Positions 41,897 through 50,697 are shown, numbered from the stretch's first letter. The stretch: 64,000 nt of DNA from Trueperaceae bacterium (GCA_013697735.1 JACCWH010000055.1:1-64000), one strand, 5' to 3'. The notes: a model not told the origin generated them from the sequence alone. Made by a program: numbers and translations.

Positions 41897-42829
41897 GTGC
41901 TGAGCCTGTACCGCTCGACGGTCCTGAACGTCTCCGGGTTCCCCCCCGTCGCACGCGCCGTCCGCCGCTACGGCTTCCGTCTCGGTGCTCGCCGCTTCGT
42001 TGCGGGTCACGACGTCGAAGAGGCGCTCCCGGCCCTCCGCGAGCTCGAGGGCGCGGGGCGAACCGTAATCGTCGACGTGCTCGGTGAGTACGTGTCGGAC
42101 GTCGAGCGGGCCCGGGCGATGGCGGTGGACGTCGCCGCCACCATCGACGCGCTCCACGCCGCAGGCATCCCTCCGGTCGTCAGCCTGAAGCCCACGCAGC
42201 TCGCGCTCGCGCTCGACACGCGGGTCGCGAGCGACCTCGCAATCGATCTCGCGCGACGCGCCGAGGGGCACGGCGGGCGCATCGCGCTCGACATGGAGGA
42301 CGTTCGCTACGTCGACGGCACGCTCGACCTGCTGCGCGCGCTCTGGGACGCAGGGCTCACGCGCTCCTCAGGCGTGCTCCAGGCGTACCTCCACCGCACG
42401 CCCGACGACCTCGAGGCCCTCCTCGAGGCCACCCCGGACGTCTCGAGCATGGAGCTCAGGATCGTGAAGGGGGCGTATCACGAGTCGCCAGACGTGGCGT
42501 TCCACGACGTTCCGACGATTCGCCGTGCCTACGTCGCACTCGCCGAGCGGGCGTGGCGAGCGGGGGCGAAGGTCAACGTCGCCACGCACGACGACGGGAT
42601 CATCACCGAACTCGCGGCCTACGCACGCGGCGCCGGCCTCGGCCCGGAGCGTATCGAGTTCCAACTGCTCTACGGCATGAAGCCGAAGCTGCAGGCCGAC
42701 CTCGTCCAGGCCGGCCACAGCGTTCGTATCTACGTACCCGTCGGTCGAGATTGGTACGGCTACTTCAGCCGGCGCCTCGCCGAACGCCCCGCCAACCTGG
42801 CGCTGGTCCTCCGGGGCCTCGTCCGCTAG
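41897..42829 (+). CDS. putB: Proline dehydrogenase (monofunctional)
   Basis: FAD enzyme of 310 residues oxidising proline to pyrroline-5-carboxylate. The stand-alone beta/alpha barrel matches Thermus/Deinococcus PRODH: LYRSTVLNVSG at the start, VSLKPTQLAL, LDMEDVRYVDGTLDL, RIVKGAYHE with the FAD/substrate residues, THDDGII, and FQLLYGMKPKLQ with RDWYGYFSRRLAERPAN at the end. GTG 41897 gives the usual N-terminus; the frame is open upstream but unlike the family. It stands 30 bp before pruA, and together they form a proline-to-glutamate pathway. Confidence 0.94.
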   Translation: MLSLYRSTVLNVSGFPPVARAVRRYGFRLGARRFVAGHDVEEALPALRELEGAGRTVIVDVLGEYVSDVERARAMAVDVAATIDALHAAGIPPVVSLKPTQLALALDTRVASDLAIDLARRAEGHGGRIALDMEDVRYVDGTLDLLRALWDAGLTRSSGVLQAYLHRTPDDLEALLEATPDVSSMELRIVKGAYHESPDVAFHDVPTIRRAYVALAERAWRAGAKVNVATHDDGIITELAAYARGAGLGPERIEFQLLYGMKPKLQADLVQAGHSVRIYVPVGRDWYGYFSRRLAERPANLALVLRGLVR

Positions 42830-42859
42830 AGCCTCGTCCGCCGAGAAGAAGGAGTCACC

Positions 42860-44413
42860 ATGGCTTTCGAGCCCTACCGCAACGAACCGTTCACCGATTT
42901 CGCCGACCCCGCCGCCGCCGCTGCCTACCGCGACGCGCTCGAGGAGGTTCGCGGGCGACTCGGTCGCCGGTGGCCGCTCGTGATCGGCGGCGAGCGTGTC
43001 GAGACGGGCCGCTGGCTGCAGTCGTTCGACCCGTGCGATCCGACCGTGGTCGTCGGCGAAGTCGCGATGGCCGGCCCCGACGAGATCGAGCGCGCCATGA
43101 CCGCGGCGACGGCTGCGTACACGACCTGGTCGCGCTGGCCGATGCTCTCGCGAGCCCGGGCGCTCGTTCGCCTCGCCGCGATCATGCGCCGCCGCAAACT
43201 CGAATTCTGCGCCTGGGAGACGTTCGAGGCGGCCAAGAACTGGCGCGAGGCCGACGCCGACGTCGCCGAAGCGATCGACTTCCTGGAGTACTACGCACGC
43301 GAGTCCCTCGCCCTGGCCGCGCCGCTCCGGACGCACGCGTGGCCGGGCGAGGAGAACATCACCACCTTGCAGCCGCTGGGCGTGGGGGTGGTGATCCCCC
43401 CGTGGAACTTCCTCCTCGCGATCCTCGTCGGCACCGTGGCCGCGCCGCTCGTCGTGGGCAACACCATCGTCGTGAAGCCGTCGCCGGCGACGCCGGTGAT
43501 CGCGGGCCTGTTCATGGAGTGCGTCGAGGAGGCCGGTCTGCCTGCGGGGGTGATCAATCTCCTCACCGGCGCCGACGAAGACCTCGGCGACGCGCTCGTC
43601 GACGACCCGCGCACGCGCTTCATCAACTTCACGGGGTCCATACCCACGGGCACGCGAATCCACGAGCGCGCCGCCAAGATCCAGCCCGGGCAGCGTTTCG
43701 TGAAGCGCACCATGCTCGAGATGGGCGGCAAGGACGCGCTCATCGTCGACGAGACGGCCGACCTCGAACTCGCTGCCGAGAGCGTGGTGGGGTCGGCCTT
43801 CTCCTTCAACGGCCAGAAGTGCTCGGCGCTCTCGCGCCTGATCGTGGTCGACGACGTGCACGACGACCTCATGGAACGCGTCCTGACACGCGCTCGCACG
43901 CTCACGATCGGACGCGCGACCGAGAACGCCGACGTCACGGCCGTGATCACCGAGCGGCAATTCGACCGCATCGGCGCCTATCTCGAGGCGGCGCCGAGCC
44001 AGGGCCGCGTGGTGCTCGGCGGCTCCCCGGCGAAGGGTGCCGGCGCCGGCTGGTTCATCGAGCCGACGATCGTCGACGACGTCCCCGCCGACGCCCCCAT
44101 CGCATGCGAGGAGGTGTTCGGGCCCGTTCTCGCCGTGATTCGCGCTCGCGACTTCGAGCATGCGGTCGAGATCTTCAACTCCGTCGATTATGGGCTCACT
44201 GGCGGCCTCATCAGCCGGTCGCGCGACCGGATCGAGCGCGCTCGCACCGAACTCCAGGCAGGCAATCTCTACGTGAACCGGAAGATCACGGGCGCGCTCG
44301 TCGGCGTCCAACCCTTCGGCGGCTTCAAGCTCTCGGGCACGAACAGCAAAGCCGGTGGACCCGACTACCTTCGGCTCTTCATGGAAGCGAAAACCGTGAC
44401 GGAGCGCTTCTGA
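42860..44413 (+). CDS. pruA: L-glutamate gamma-semialdehyde dehydrogenase
   Basis: NAD-dependent aldehyde dehydrogenase of 517 residues that turns pyrroline-5-carboxylate/glutamate semialdehyde into glutamate. Catalytic cysteine in FSFNGQKCSALSR, general base glutamate in LEMGGKDALIVDE, cofactor motif FTGSIPTGTRI. The N-terminal PYRNEPFTDFADPA and GWFIEPTIVDDV are typical of this group. ATG 42860 is preceded by AAGGAG. It follows proline dehydrogenase in the same operon. Confidence 0.96.
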   Translation: MAFEPYRNEPFTDFADPAAAAAYRDALEEVRGRLGRRWPLVIGGERVETGRWLQSFDPCDPTVVVGEVAMAGPDEIERAMTAATAAYTTWSRWPMLSRARALVRLAAIMRRRKLEFCAWETFEAAKNWREADADVAEAIDFLEYYARESLALAAPLRTHAWPGEENITTLQPLGVGVVIPPWNFLLAILVGTVAAPLVVGNTIVVKPSPATPVIAGLFMECVEEAGLPAGVINLLTGADEDLGDALVDDPRTRFINFTGSIPTGTRIHERAAKIQPGQRFVKRTMLEMGGKDALIVDETADLELAAESVVGSAFSFNGQKCSALSRLIVVDDVHDDLMERVLTRARTLTIGRATENADVTAVITERQFDRIGAYLEAAPSQGRVVLGGSPAKGAGAGWFIEPTIVDDVPADAPIACEEVFGPVLAVIRARDFEHAVEIFNSVDYGLTGGLISRSRDRIERARTELQAGNLYVNRKITGALVGVQPFGGFKLSGTNSKAGGPDYLRLFMEAKTVTERF

Positions 44414-44453
44414 CACCGCGACGCTGCGCGGCGACACGCGCGCTTCGTTCCGT

Positions 44454-45368
44454 TCAACGCGCCTCGATCTCGATCCAGAGGTGCAGCACGTCGGCGTCGA
44501 CCACCCCCGTGCAGCGCACACCCCAGCGGAGCGTGGCACCCGCCGCGCTCCGCGAGAGGGCGAAGGTGTCGTAGCGGATCACGCCCTCGTCGTCGATGCG
44601 GCTCGCGGTGCGATCTCCGAAGAGGACGGTCTCGGGAGAGCGCATCTGCTCGAGCATCGCCTCCTGGCAGCCAGCCACGAAGTCCTCGGCCGAGAGTCGA
44701 CCGCTCAGCGCGTAGCGCGTGCTCGCCCAATCGAGCACCTCGTCGCGAGGGGCGTCGGCCCCGGCGACGTACACGTAACCCAGCGCCACGGCTCCCTCCG
44801 GCGTCGGCCGCTCGTCGTTCGCGCCGGGAGCGGCGAGCGGGAGGGCGCGAGCATCGGTCACGGGGGCGCGCTCGGAGGCCGGCGCCGTTGCCACGGGTGC
44901 TCCCTCGGCGTCGACCGCCACGGACCCCTCACTCCCCTCCGTGTCCTGATCCGTCGCCGCGCCGACGCGCGCCACGAGGCCGCGTTCGCGAAAGAGACGG
45001 CGCACCGAATCCCCATCGGGATTTCGCCACGCCAGACCGAACATGCCCATGCCGGTCTTCGGGTTGAGGTACTGGGGATCGGCGCCCGCGTCGAGGAGCA
45101 CCGCGACGACGTCGGCCGCGTTGTAGCGCGCCGCCAGCAGGAGTGCAGTGTCGCCGGCGTCGTCGGGCGCGTCGACGCGCGCGCCGGCCGCGAGGGAGGC
45201 CCGCACCTCGTCGGCGGCGCCGCTCCGTGCGGCGTCGAAGAGGCTCTGGGCCTGCGCGCCGCCCCAGCCCAGGACCAACGCGAGACACGCGGCACCCGCG
45301 CGGAGTCGCCACCGCACGGGCCCGGCCTGGTGTCGGTCCGCTTCAGAAGCCTTCGTGATCATGCGCAT
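44454..45368 (-). CDS. Secreted ankyrin-repeat protein
   Basis: Protein of 304 residues with a signal sequence (hydrophobic about 24-38, ending GGAQAQS). Ankyrin-type repeats follow at about 40-105: SLFDAARSGAADEVRASLAAGARVDA and DTALLLAARYNAADVVAVLLDAGADPQY. A short linker precedes a C-terminal domain of about 120 residues (GYVYVAGADAPRDEVLDWAS and FVAGCQEAMLEQ) that I do not recognise. Probably exported; partner unknown. GGAGGGTGAG lies directly before ATG 45368, and a TACGCT -10 candidate is at 45401-45406. Confidence 0.78.
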   Translation of the reverse strand: MRMITKASEADRHQAGPVRWRLRAGAACLALVLGWGGAQAQSLFDAARSGAADEVRASLAAGARVDAPDDAGDTALLLAARYNAADVVAVLLDAGADPQYLNPKTGMGMFGLAWRNPDGDSVRRLFRERGLVARVGAATDQDTEGSEGSVAVDAEGAPVATAPASERAPVTDARALPLAAPGANDERPTPEGAVALGYVYVAGADAPRDEVLDWASTRYALSGRLSAEDFVAGCQEAMLEQMRSPETVLFGDRTASRIDDEGVIRYDTFALSRSAAGATLRWGVRCTGVVDADVLHLWIEIEAR

Positions 45369-45720
45369 CTCACCCTCCGACCGGACTCCGCACGGCCTCG
45401 AGCGTACCGGCTCGGCGAGGTGGGCGTGTGGAATCGATCGCGTAGGAGCTCGAGAGTCCCAGCGAAGGCGGCCCTGCCGACACCCGCGAGGGTCGCTCCG
45501 ATGCCGGGGCGGACGTTCGCGGGCGCGACAAGGCCGAGGATGATCCTGACTGATGCTACCTGGGCGAAACGATGAACGCCGGGGCGCCCTTCATCGAGGC
45601 ACGCCTCCTTCGAGCACGTGAGGCAGCGAGGATTCCTGTCGCTGGCTTGAACGAGAACCGGCGGACGTTCCCGCCGGTTCTCGTGTCCTCGCTACTGAAC
45701 GTCCTGCGTGAGTGGAGCGA
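45369..45720. other. Intergenic region
   Basis: 352 bp. It contains the ankyrin-gene promoter candidate (TACGCT, minus, 45406-45401) and a strong hairpin at 45651-45684. A 66-codon frame (45572-45772, plus) crosses the hairpin and the end of the next gene and is unlikely to be real. Otherwise nothing recognised. Confidence 0.6.
45651..45684 (-). terminator. Intrinsic-type hairpin after the sorbosone-dehydrogenase-like gene
   Basis: Perfect 14-bp stem: ACGAGAACCGGCGG (45651-45664) with CCGCCGGTTCTCGT (45671-45684), loop ACGTTC. It begins 36 nt past the stop of the minus-strand gene. U-run is poor (TTCAAG). Confidence 0.7.
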
Positions 45721-47244
45721 TTACTGCCCCGTGCGCGTCACCTTCCAGATGCTGCCGGTTCCCATCTGGTAGACGTAGGGCGGCTTGCCCTGTTGCGTGA
45801 GCGCCATATTGATGGTGACGACGCCGTAATCCACGATGTACATCGCGCCGTCGGGGCCGAACCTGACGTTGAATGGGCGCTCGATCCCCATGCCGAAGGG
45901 GTCTTGGAGCGACGCAGGCCCCGGCTGCTCGTTGCTGACGAAGGGCTCCAACGCGCCCGTTTCGGGGTCTATTCGCACCACCCGGAAGCCCGCCGGTTCC
46001 GGGCCGCGCAAGGGGTTGGTCGGCGGCGTGAGGTCGCCCCACTCCGCCACGAAGACGTGCCCGGCCCAGTCGCCCCAGGATTCAGGGGCCACGTCGAGCA
46101 TCGACGGCGAGGAGTTGAAGGGATGCCGCCCCAGCACCACCGAGGAGTCGGGCGGGGTAAGACCGCTTGCCTCGTGGTCGATGACGAAATCCAAGTCCTT
46201 GCCGAGTTCTTCCTGGCCGAGGAACACCATCGCCTGGTGCTCGTCGGGCACCTCGAACTTCTCGTCGCTCAAGGGCTCGCGGTTGGCGGAGAAGTCCGGG
46301 AAGCCGTACCACGTGCCCGCTTCGATCCGCAGCGACACGTCCATTTCGTCCAGGACCGGACGCGCGCCCCGCACGTCGTAGCCATTCTCGCCTGCGTACA
46401 GCTCGCCACTTTCAGGGTTCCAGGCCAGACCGATGAGGTTGCGGAAGCCCCAGGCATGGACCTCGAGCGTGCCTTCGGCGTCGTTCGGGTCGAAGGTGAG
46501 GATCGCGCCGCCGCACTTCGTGACGCCCGCGATGACCTGCCCAGGTTCGGTGGCCGTCCCGAAGGGAACATACGCACCGGTCATGGTCGTCTCCTCGGGC
46601 GCGTTCGGGCGAAAGTCAGGGGTCTGGAAGTTGCGGCCCACCAACGTGATGTCCTCACACGGAACCGTGTGCAAATCGGGGCTCTTCATGATCCACGGCG
46701 CCAGGTCTGGCCCCATCACGCCGGAGTTGCCTGCCGGGCCCGTCGCGAGGTACATGCGCCCGTCCGGCCCTACCCGAAGGTCGTTGACCTGGTGTTCGGA
46801 CTGGCTGTCCATGATGCCGCTCAGAATGGTGGTGACGTCCTCGCCGTCGGCGCTGACCCGCGACACCGCGCCCGAGAGGTCGCTCTTGTCGCGGTGCGTG
46901 ATGTAGAACGCTCCGTCGTGCCAGACCAACCCGATCACCGCGGCCATGACGTGGGGCGTCAACACCGCCACCACCTCGTTCTGACCTTCCTGTATACGCA
47001 GGATGCGCGAATCGGTGATCTGCTCCGGGTTGAGGCCGCCACCCGCTTCGGCGACGTACATGGTGCCGTCGTCGTCCCAAGTGAGGCCGGTGGGGTAGGT
47101 GAGTCCTTCGGTGACGAGCTCGATGTGATAGCCCTCCGGCAGCACGAAGACGCCATCCGAGGCCGGCATCGCAGCCTGAGCGAGTGCTGCCGACGCAACG
47201 AGCATGAGCAGGAACGTGAAGATCACGAGCGCAAGTTTGTTCAT
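45721..47244 (-). CDS. Secreted sorbosone/glucose dehydrogenase-like beta-propeller protein
   Basis: Exported protein of 507 residues with a clear signal peptide (about 1-23, AALAQAAMP). The mature part is a six-bladed propeller of the glucose/sorbosone dehydrogenase (GSDH) type: PTGLTWDDDGTMYVAEAG, VNDLRVGPDGRMYLATGPAGNSG, WGFRNLIGLAWNPESGELYAGENG, GHVFVAEWGD, NVRFGPDGAMYIVDYG. Relatives bind PQQ or calcium, but not all are enzymes; substrate unknown. ATG 47244 follows GGGGGT. Its coding and upstream DNA looks less G+C-biased than the neighbours, a weak hint of acquisition. Confidence 0.85.
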   Translation of the reverse strand: MNKLALVIFTFLLMLVASAALAQAAMPASDGVFVLPEGYHIELVTEGLTYPTGLTWDDDGTMYVAEAGGGLNPEQITDSRILRIQEGQNEVVAVLTPHVMAAVIGLVWHDGAFYITHRDKSDLSGAVSRVSADGEDVTTILSGIMDSQSEHQVNDLRVGPDGRMYLATGPAGNSGVMGPDLAPWIMKSPDLHTVPCEDITLVGRNFQTPDFRPNAPEETTMTGAYVPFGTATEPGQVIAGVTKCGGAILTFDPNDAEGTLEVHAWGFRNLIGLAWNPESGELYAGENGYDVRGARPVLDEMDVSLRIEAGTWYGFPDFSANREPLSDEKFEVPDEHQAMVFLGQEELGKDLDFVIDHEASGLTPPDSSVVLGRHPFNSSPSMLDVAPESWGDWAGHVFVAEWGDLTPPTNPLRGPEPAGFRVVRIDPETGALEPFVSNEQPGPASLQDPFGMGIERPFNVRFGPDGAMYIVDYGVVTINMALTQQGKPPYVYQMGTGSIWKVTRTGQ

Positions 47245-47527
47245 ACGACCCCCAGATCGAATGGTGTTTTGCAGCGATGCCAATGGCGGTGGTGTGCCAG
47301 AAATCTCTCCCTCCCCAGGTGGACTCCGGACGCTGCGGAGCGAGCTTCCCGAGTGCTCGGTCCACACTGGTTTTCGAGTCCTGCGCCGTGGAGCAGCCCT
47401 CAGCCTAGGGATTGCGTCCAATTGCACTTGGTAACCTGTCACGTCTCGCGGGCCAGACTCAGGTTTTGCCGTGAGCGTGCCCAGGCGTCCCTGCGTAGCA
47501 CTTTGTCGGCGTGGCCGCCATAAGGGA
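47245..47527. other. Intergenic region upstream of the secreted propeller gene
   Basis: About 280 bp, more A+T-rich than its surroundings in places. I see no convincing ORF, RNA gene or consensus promoter; the promoter of the minus-strand gene must lie here. Confidence 0.5.
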
Positions 47528-47551
47528 GAGACCCCGCGGAGGCGGGGTCTC
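47528..47551 (-). terminator. Rho-independent terminator of the tRNA operon
   Basis: GAGACCCCGC (47528-47537) and GCGGGGTCTC (47542-47551) pair perfectly around a 4-nt loop, 27 nt past the tRNA-Thr CCA end. Confidence 0.8.
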
Positions 47552-47578
47552 ATGTGGCCGTGCTCGACGGCGATTCTC

Positions 47579-47653
47579 TGGAGCCAATGGTCAGATTTGA
47601 ACTGACGACCTGCCGATTACGAATCGGCTGCTCTACCGCTGAGCTACATTGGC
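47579..47653 (-). tRNA. tRNA-Thr (anticodon CGT)
   Basis: Complete cloverleaf with encoded CCA. Acceptor GCCAATG/CATTGGC, D-stem GCTC/GAGC, anticodon stem GCCGA/TCGGC with loop TTCGTAA (CGT), T-arm GTCAG TTCAAAT CTGAC. Last of three tRNAs in an Asp-Phe-Thr operon. Confidence 0.97.
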
Positions 47654-47668
47654 CGACCGGTGGCGTCG

Positions 47669-47724
47669 CCACCACTTCTCGTGGTACCGCGCGAGGCGCC
47701 TCTGGGCGCCTCGCGAAGTGGTGG
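47669..47724 (-). repeat. Long hairpin in the spacer between tRNA-Phe and tRNA-Thr
   Basis: Outer arms CCACCACTTC (47669-47678) and GAAGTGGTGG (47715-47724); inner arms GCGAGGCGCC (47691-47700) and GGCGCCTCGC (47705-47714) with loop TCTG. The outer arm includes the 3' end of tRNA-Phe, so fold and tRNA compete before processing. A further dyad GGTGGCGTCGCCACC is at 47659-47673. Confidence 0.7.
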
Positions 47725-47794
47725 CCTGGGGCAGATTTGAACTGCCGACACCACGATTTTCAGTCGTGTGCTCTACCAACTGAGCTACCAGGCC
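47719..47794 (-). tRNA. tRNA-Phe (anticodon GAA)
   Basis: Complete cloverleaf with encoded CCA. Acceptor GGCCTGG/CCAGGCC, anticodon stem CACGA/TCGTG with loop CTGAAAA (GAA), T-arm GGCAG TTCAAAT CTGCC. It starts 3 nt after tRNA-Asp in transcription order. Confidence 0.97.
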
Positions 47795-47797
47795 GGA

Positions 47798-47873
47798 TGG
47801 CGGAGCCGACGGGATTCGAACCCGCGACCTTCTGCGTGACAGGCAGATATGCTAACCGCTACACTACGGCTCC
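47798..47873 (-). tRNA. tRNA-Asp (anticodon GTC)
   Basis: Complete cloverleaf with encoded CCA. Acceptor GGAGCCG/CGGCTCC, anticodon stem TCTGC/GCAGA with loop CTGTCAC (GTC), T-arm GCGGG TTCGAAT CCCGT. First gene of the tRNA operon. Confidence 0.97.
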
Positions 47874-47920
47874 GCGCAGCTCCCTCCACACGTCCCAGAC
47901 GTGTCTCGTGAGCGACGATC

Positions 47921-47950
47921 ACTATACCGATGCCGTTCGGCCCCTGTCAA
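47921..47950 (-). promoter_or_regulatory. Promoter of the tRNA-Asp-Phe-Thr operon
   Basis: Minus strand TTGACA (47950-47945), 18-bp spacer, TATAGT (47926-47921). The -35 lies in the dxs coding end, and the dxs stop TAG is part of the -10. A small hairpin ACACGTC-TGG-GACGTGT precedes tRNA-Asp. Confidence 0.85.
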
Positions 47951-49823
47951 CGACGCCCGACGCAGACGTACGCCGCGATAGCGCCGCATCCAACGCTCGC
48001 CGAATGGCGCGCGGGCCGTACCCGAGCTCTTCGTGCTGCGCCGCCGGATCGCCGTGCGGAACGTGGAGGTCGGCGATGCCGAGGCGGGTGAGGCGAGGGG
48101 CACGGCCGGCGTCGGCGAGCGCCTCGAGGATGGCCGAGCCGAAACCGCCTGGGAGCGCGTGGTCCTCGACCGTGATCAGCTCCACGCCGGCGTCGGCGAG
48201 CTCGAGGAGCATCCCCACATCGAGCGGCTTCACGAACCGCGCGTTCACGACGCCAACGCGCGGGTCGTCGCCGGCCGCCTCGAGCGCGTAGCCGACCGTG
48301 GGCCCGAAGCCGAGCACCACCACGTCGCTGCCGGGCCGCAGGAGCTCCCACGACCCCCACGCGATGGTGTCCCAGTCGCCGACGGGGGCGTCCGGGATCG
48401 GCGTGACGCCGCCGCGCGGCCAGCGCACGGCGACGGGCCCGCCGCGCTCGAGCGCCCCCTTCAGCATCGCGCGGAGCTCCCGTACGTCGCGCGGCATCGC
48501 CAGCGAGAGGTTCGGGACCGTGCGCAGATAGGCGACGTCGTAGACCCCTTGGTGCGTCATACCGTCGCCGCCCACGAGACCCGCGCGGTCGATGGCGAAC
48601 ACGACGTCGAGGCCCTCTATGGCGACGTCGTGGATGACCTGGTCGTAGCCGCGCTGGAGGAAGGTGCTGTAGATCGCGACGATCGGCTTCTCGCCCCGGA
48701 GCGCGAGCCCGGCCGCCGTCGTGACCGCGACGTCCTCGGCGATGCCGACGTCGACGTAGCGCGTCGGGTGGGCACGGCTGTAGCCGACGAGCCCGGATCC
48801 CTCGCGCATGGCGGGCGTGATCACCCAGACGCGGTCGTCGACCGACGCGAGATCGGTGGCCGCCGCGCCGAACGCGTCGGACCAGCCGTACCCCTTGCCC
48901 GCCGCCATGGGGTCATCGCGGTCGAACCGCGAGGCGCCGTGCCAGGTGATCGGATCGGCCTCCGCCACCTCGTACCCCTTCCCCTTGCGCGTCACGATGT
49001 GCAGCATCGTCGGACCCTCGAGCTGCCTGATGTGCTCGAGGTAGTAGACGAGCGCCCCCACGTCGTGACCATCCACCGGTCCGACGTAGCGCACGCCCAT
49101 GGCGTGGAACGGGTTGGCCGAGGCGGGATCGAAGAAGCGGCGTGCCGCCTTCTTGGCGCGGCTGCCGACGTCGGCGAGCGGCCGCCAGAGGTCGTTCAGC
49201 GCCTCCTTGCCGTGCCGCTCTGCCCTCTGGAACCAGGGCTGCACCTGGAGCTGGCGCATGAAGGTGTTGAGCGCACCGACGTTCTCGCTGATCGACATCT
49301 CGTTGTCGTTGAGCACGATGGTCATGCGCGGCTTCACATGGCCGATCTGGTTCAAGGCGGCGAGTGCCATGCCACCGGTGAGCGCGCCGTCGCCGATCAC
49401 CGCGACCACGTCGTGCGGCGCCGAGCGAGCGTCGCGCGACAGCGCCATGCCGAAGGCTGCCGCCAGGCTGGTGCTGGCATGACCCACGGTGAGCGCGTCG
49501 TGCGGCGACTCGCTCGAGGTGGTGAAGCCGGCGAGCCCGCCGGGACGACGGATGGAGCGCATGCGGTCGCGTCGGCCGGTGAGGATCTTGTGCCCGTACG
49601 TCTGATGACCGACGTCCCACACGACTCGGTCGCGACTGGTGTCGTAGAGGTGGTGGAGGGCGACGGTCAGCTCCACGGCGCCGAGACTCGACGCGAGGTG
49701 CCCGCCCGTTTCGGAGCAGACGTCGATGATCTCGCTGCGTAGCTCGCGCGCGAGCAGCGGCAACTGGTCGCGCCGGAGCCGCATCGCGTCGCCGGGCTCA
49801 CTGATGTGATCGAGCAACCGCAT
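47922..49823 (-). CDS. dxs: 1-deoxy-D-xylulose-5-phosphate synthase
   Basis: First enzyme of the MEP isoprenoid pathway, 633 residues, joining pyruvate and glyceraldehyde 3-phosphate with ThDP. WDVGHQTYGHKILTGRRD and HASTSLAAAFG carry active-site histidines. The ThDP motif is GDGALTGGMALAALN...LNDNEMSI, and the transketolase pyrimidine part has DVGIAEDVAVTTAAGLA. The C-terminal domain is complete. ATG 49823 is preceded by GGAG; a frame reaching further upstream is a shadow. It ends inside the promoter of the tRNA operon downstream. Confidence 0.97.
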   Translation of the reverse strand: MRLLDHISEPGDAMRLRRDQLPLLARELRSEIIDVCSETGGHLASSLGAVELTVALHHLYDTSRDRVVWDVGHQTYGHKILTGRRDRMRSIRRPGGLAGFTTSSESPHDALTVGHASTSLAAAFGMALSRDARSAPHDVVAVIGDGALTGGMALAALNQIGHVKPRMTIVLNDNEMSISENVGALNTFMRQLQVQPWFQRAERHGKEALNDLWRPLADVGSRAKKAARRFFDPASANPFHAMGVRYVGPVDGHDVGALVYYLEHIRQLEGPTMLHIVTRKGKGYEVAEADPITWHGASRFDRDDPMAAGKGYGWSDAFGAAATDLASVDDRVWVITPAMREGSGLVGYSRAHPTRYVDVGIAEDVAVTTAAGLALRGEKPIVAIYSTFLQRGYDQVIHDVAIEGLDVVFAIDRAGLVGGDGMTHQGVYDVAYLRTVPNLSLAMPRDVRELRAMLKGALERGGPVAVRWPRGGVTPIPDAPVGDWDTIAWGSWELLRPGSDVVVLGFGPTVGYALEAAGDDPRVGVVNARFVKPLDVGMLLELADAGVELITVEDHALPGGFGSAILEALADAGRAPRLTRLGIADLHVPHGDPAAQHEELGYGPRAIRRALDAALSRRTSASGVVDRGRTASV

Positions 49824-49912
49824 CCCTACTCCACCGCCCTTCGCTCCCTCGCACGGTAGCAAGGAAGCTCCGTTCGCGATGGTGCGCCTCCCCCCGGTCT
49901 CTCGACCCCGCT

Positions 49913-50614
49913 CTACTGCACCACGTCGCCCGCTCCGAAGTTCGTGTCGACGAGGAACCAATCGTTCTCGTGCCGCACCACGCCGACGTTCGGGGCGAAC
50001 CACGTGGTGCGGGAGAGCTCCTCGGCGATCGCACCAGCGGTGTCGTATTGGCGAACGGTGCGATCGATCACGAAGACCTCGAAGCTTCGACCTCCGACCG
50101 ATACCTGGCGCCGATCGACCACCGTGTAGACGTACTCCACCGACCACGACTGGACGCGTAGGTCGGGCGCGGCCGACGGGAAGCGGCCGTTCGCCGTCGT
50201 GTCGCCGCGCCAGGTGAGGCCGACGCGAAGTTCGGCGGGCGCCGGATACTCACGCATGGGCGGATCGAAGGTGATCGTGGCACCGGGGCGGATCTGGCGC
50301 TTGAGGAAGACGCCGTCGGGGCGGTACTGCCGGTACGTCAGTACGTCCTGCCCGCCACCGACGAGGTGCGAGACGATCCAGATGTCGCCGTCGATGACCG
50401 CCGGCCCCTCGATCATCTCGATGTAGCGCACGCCGTCGAGTGTGGACCCGTCGCGGATGTACTCCCAGCGCGCACCGGTCTGCTGTGGGTAGAACGAGAT
50501 CGGTTCGGCGAGTTGGGTGACCTCGAGTCGCGGCGATTCGCTCGCAGCGGGCGCGCAGGCCGCGAGGACGGCGATGAGCGCCGCCAGGCACGTCGAAGCA
50601 ATGATCCGTGGCAT
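49913..50614 (-). CDS. Putative lipoprotein of unknown function
   Basis: Protein of 233 residues with a type II signal sequence: hydrophobic stretch about 4-19 and lipobox LAAC with C20. The mature part is beta-rich (GARWEYIRDGS, DIWIVSHLVGGGQDVLTYRQYRPDGVFLKR-type strands, FEVFVIDRTVRQYD, TTWFAPNVGVVRHEND). The WFAPNVGVVRHE end resembles lipoproteins that report outer-surface processing, but I do not recognise a named family. It stands 90 bp upstream of dxs and has its own leaderless promoter. Confidence 0.75.
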   Translation of the reverse strand: MPRIIASTCLAALIAVLAACAPAASESPRLEVTQLAEPISFYPQQTGARWEYIRDGSTLDGVRYIEMIEGPAVIDGDIWIVSHLVGGGQDVLTYRQYRPDGVFLKRQIRPGATITFDPPMREYPAPAELRVGLTWRGDTTANGRFPSAAPDLRVQSWSVEYVYTVVDRRQVSVGGRSFEVFVIDRTVRQYDTAGAIAEELSRTTWFAPNVGVVRHENDWFLVDTNFGAGDVVQ

Positions 50615-50619
50615 GGGGA

Positions 50620-50625
50620 ACGATA
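50620..50625 (-). promoter_or_regulatory. -10 box TATCGT, leaderless promoter of the lipoprotein gene
   Basis: Minus strand TATCGT, then 5 nt, then ATG 50614. No Shine-Dalgarno. Confidence 0.5.
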
Positions 50626-50697
50626 CCGCGCCCGACGCGGCGGCCGATGTGAACGTCCATGCGTCGACGCCTCCGGGCGCTCGGAGCGACGCCCGCC

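Noticed and set aside
45572-45772. A 66-codon plus-strand frame after the ankyrin gene
   Set aside because: It runs through a perfect terminator hairpin and into the 3' end of the opposite gene, has no ribosome site and resembles nothing.
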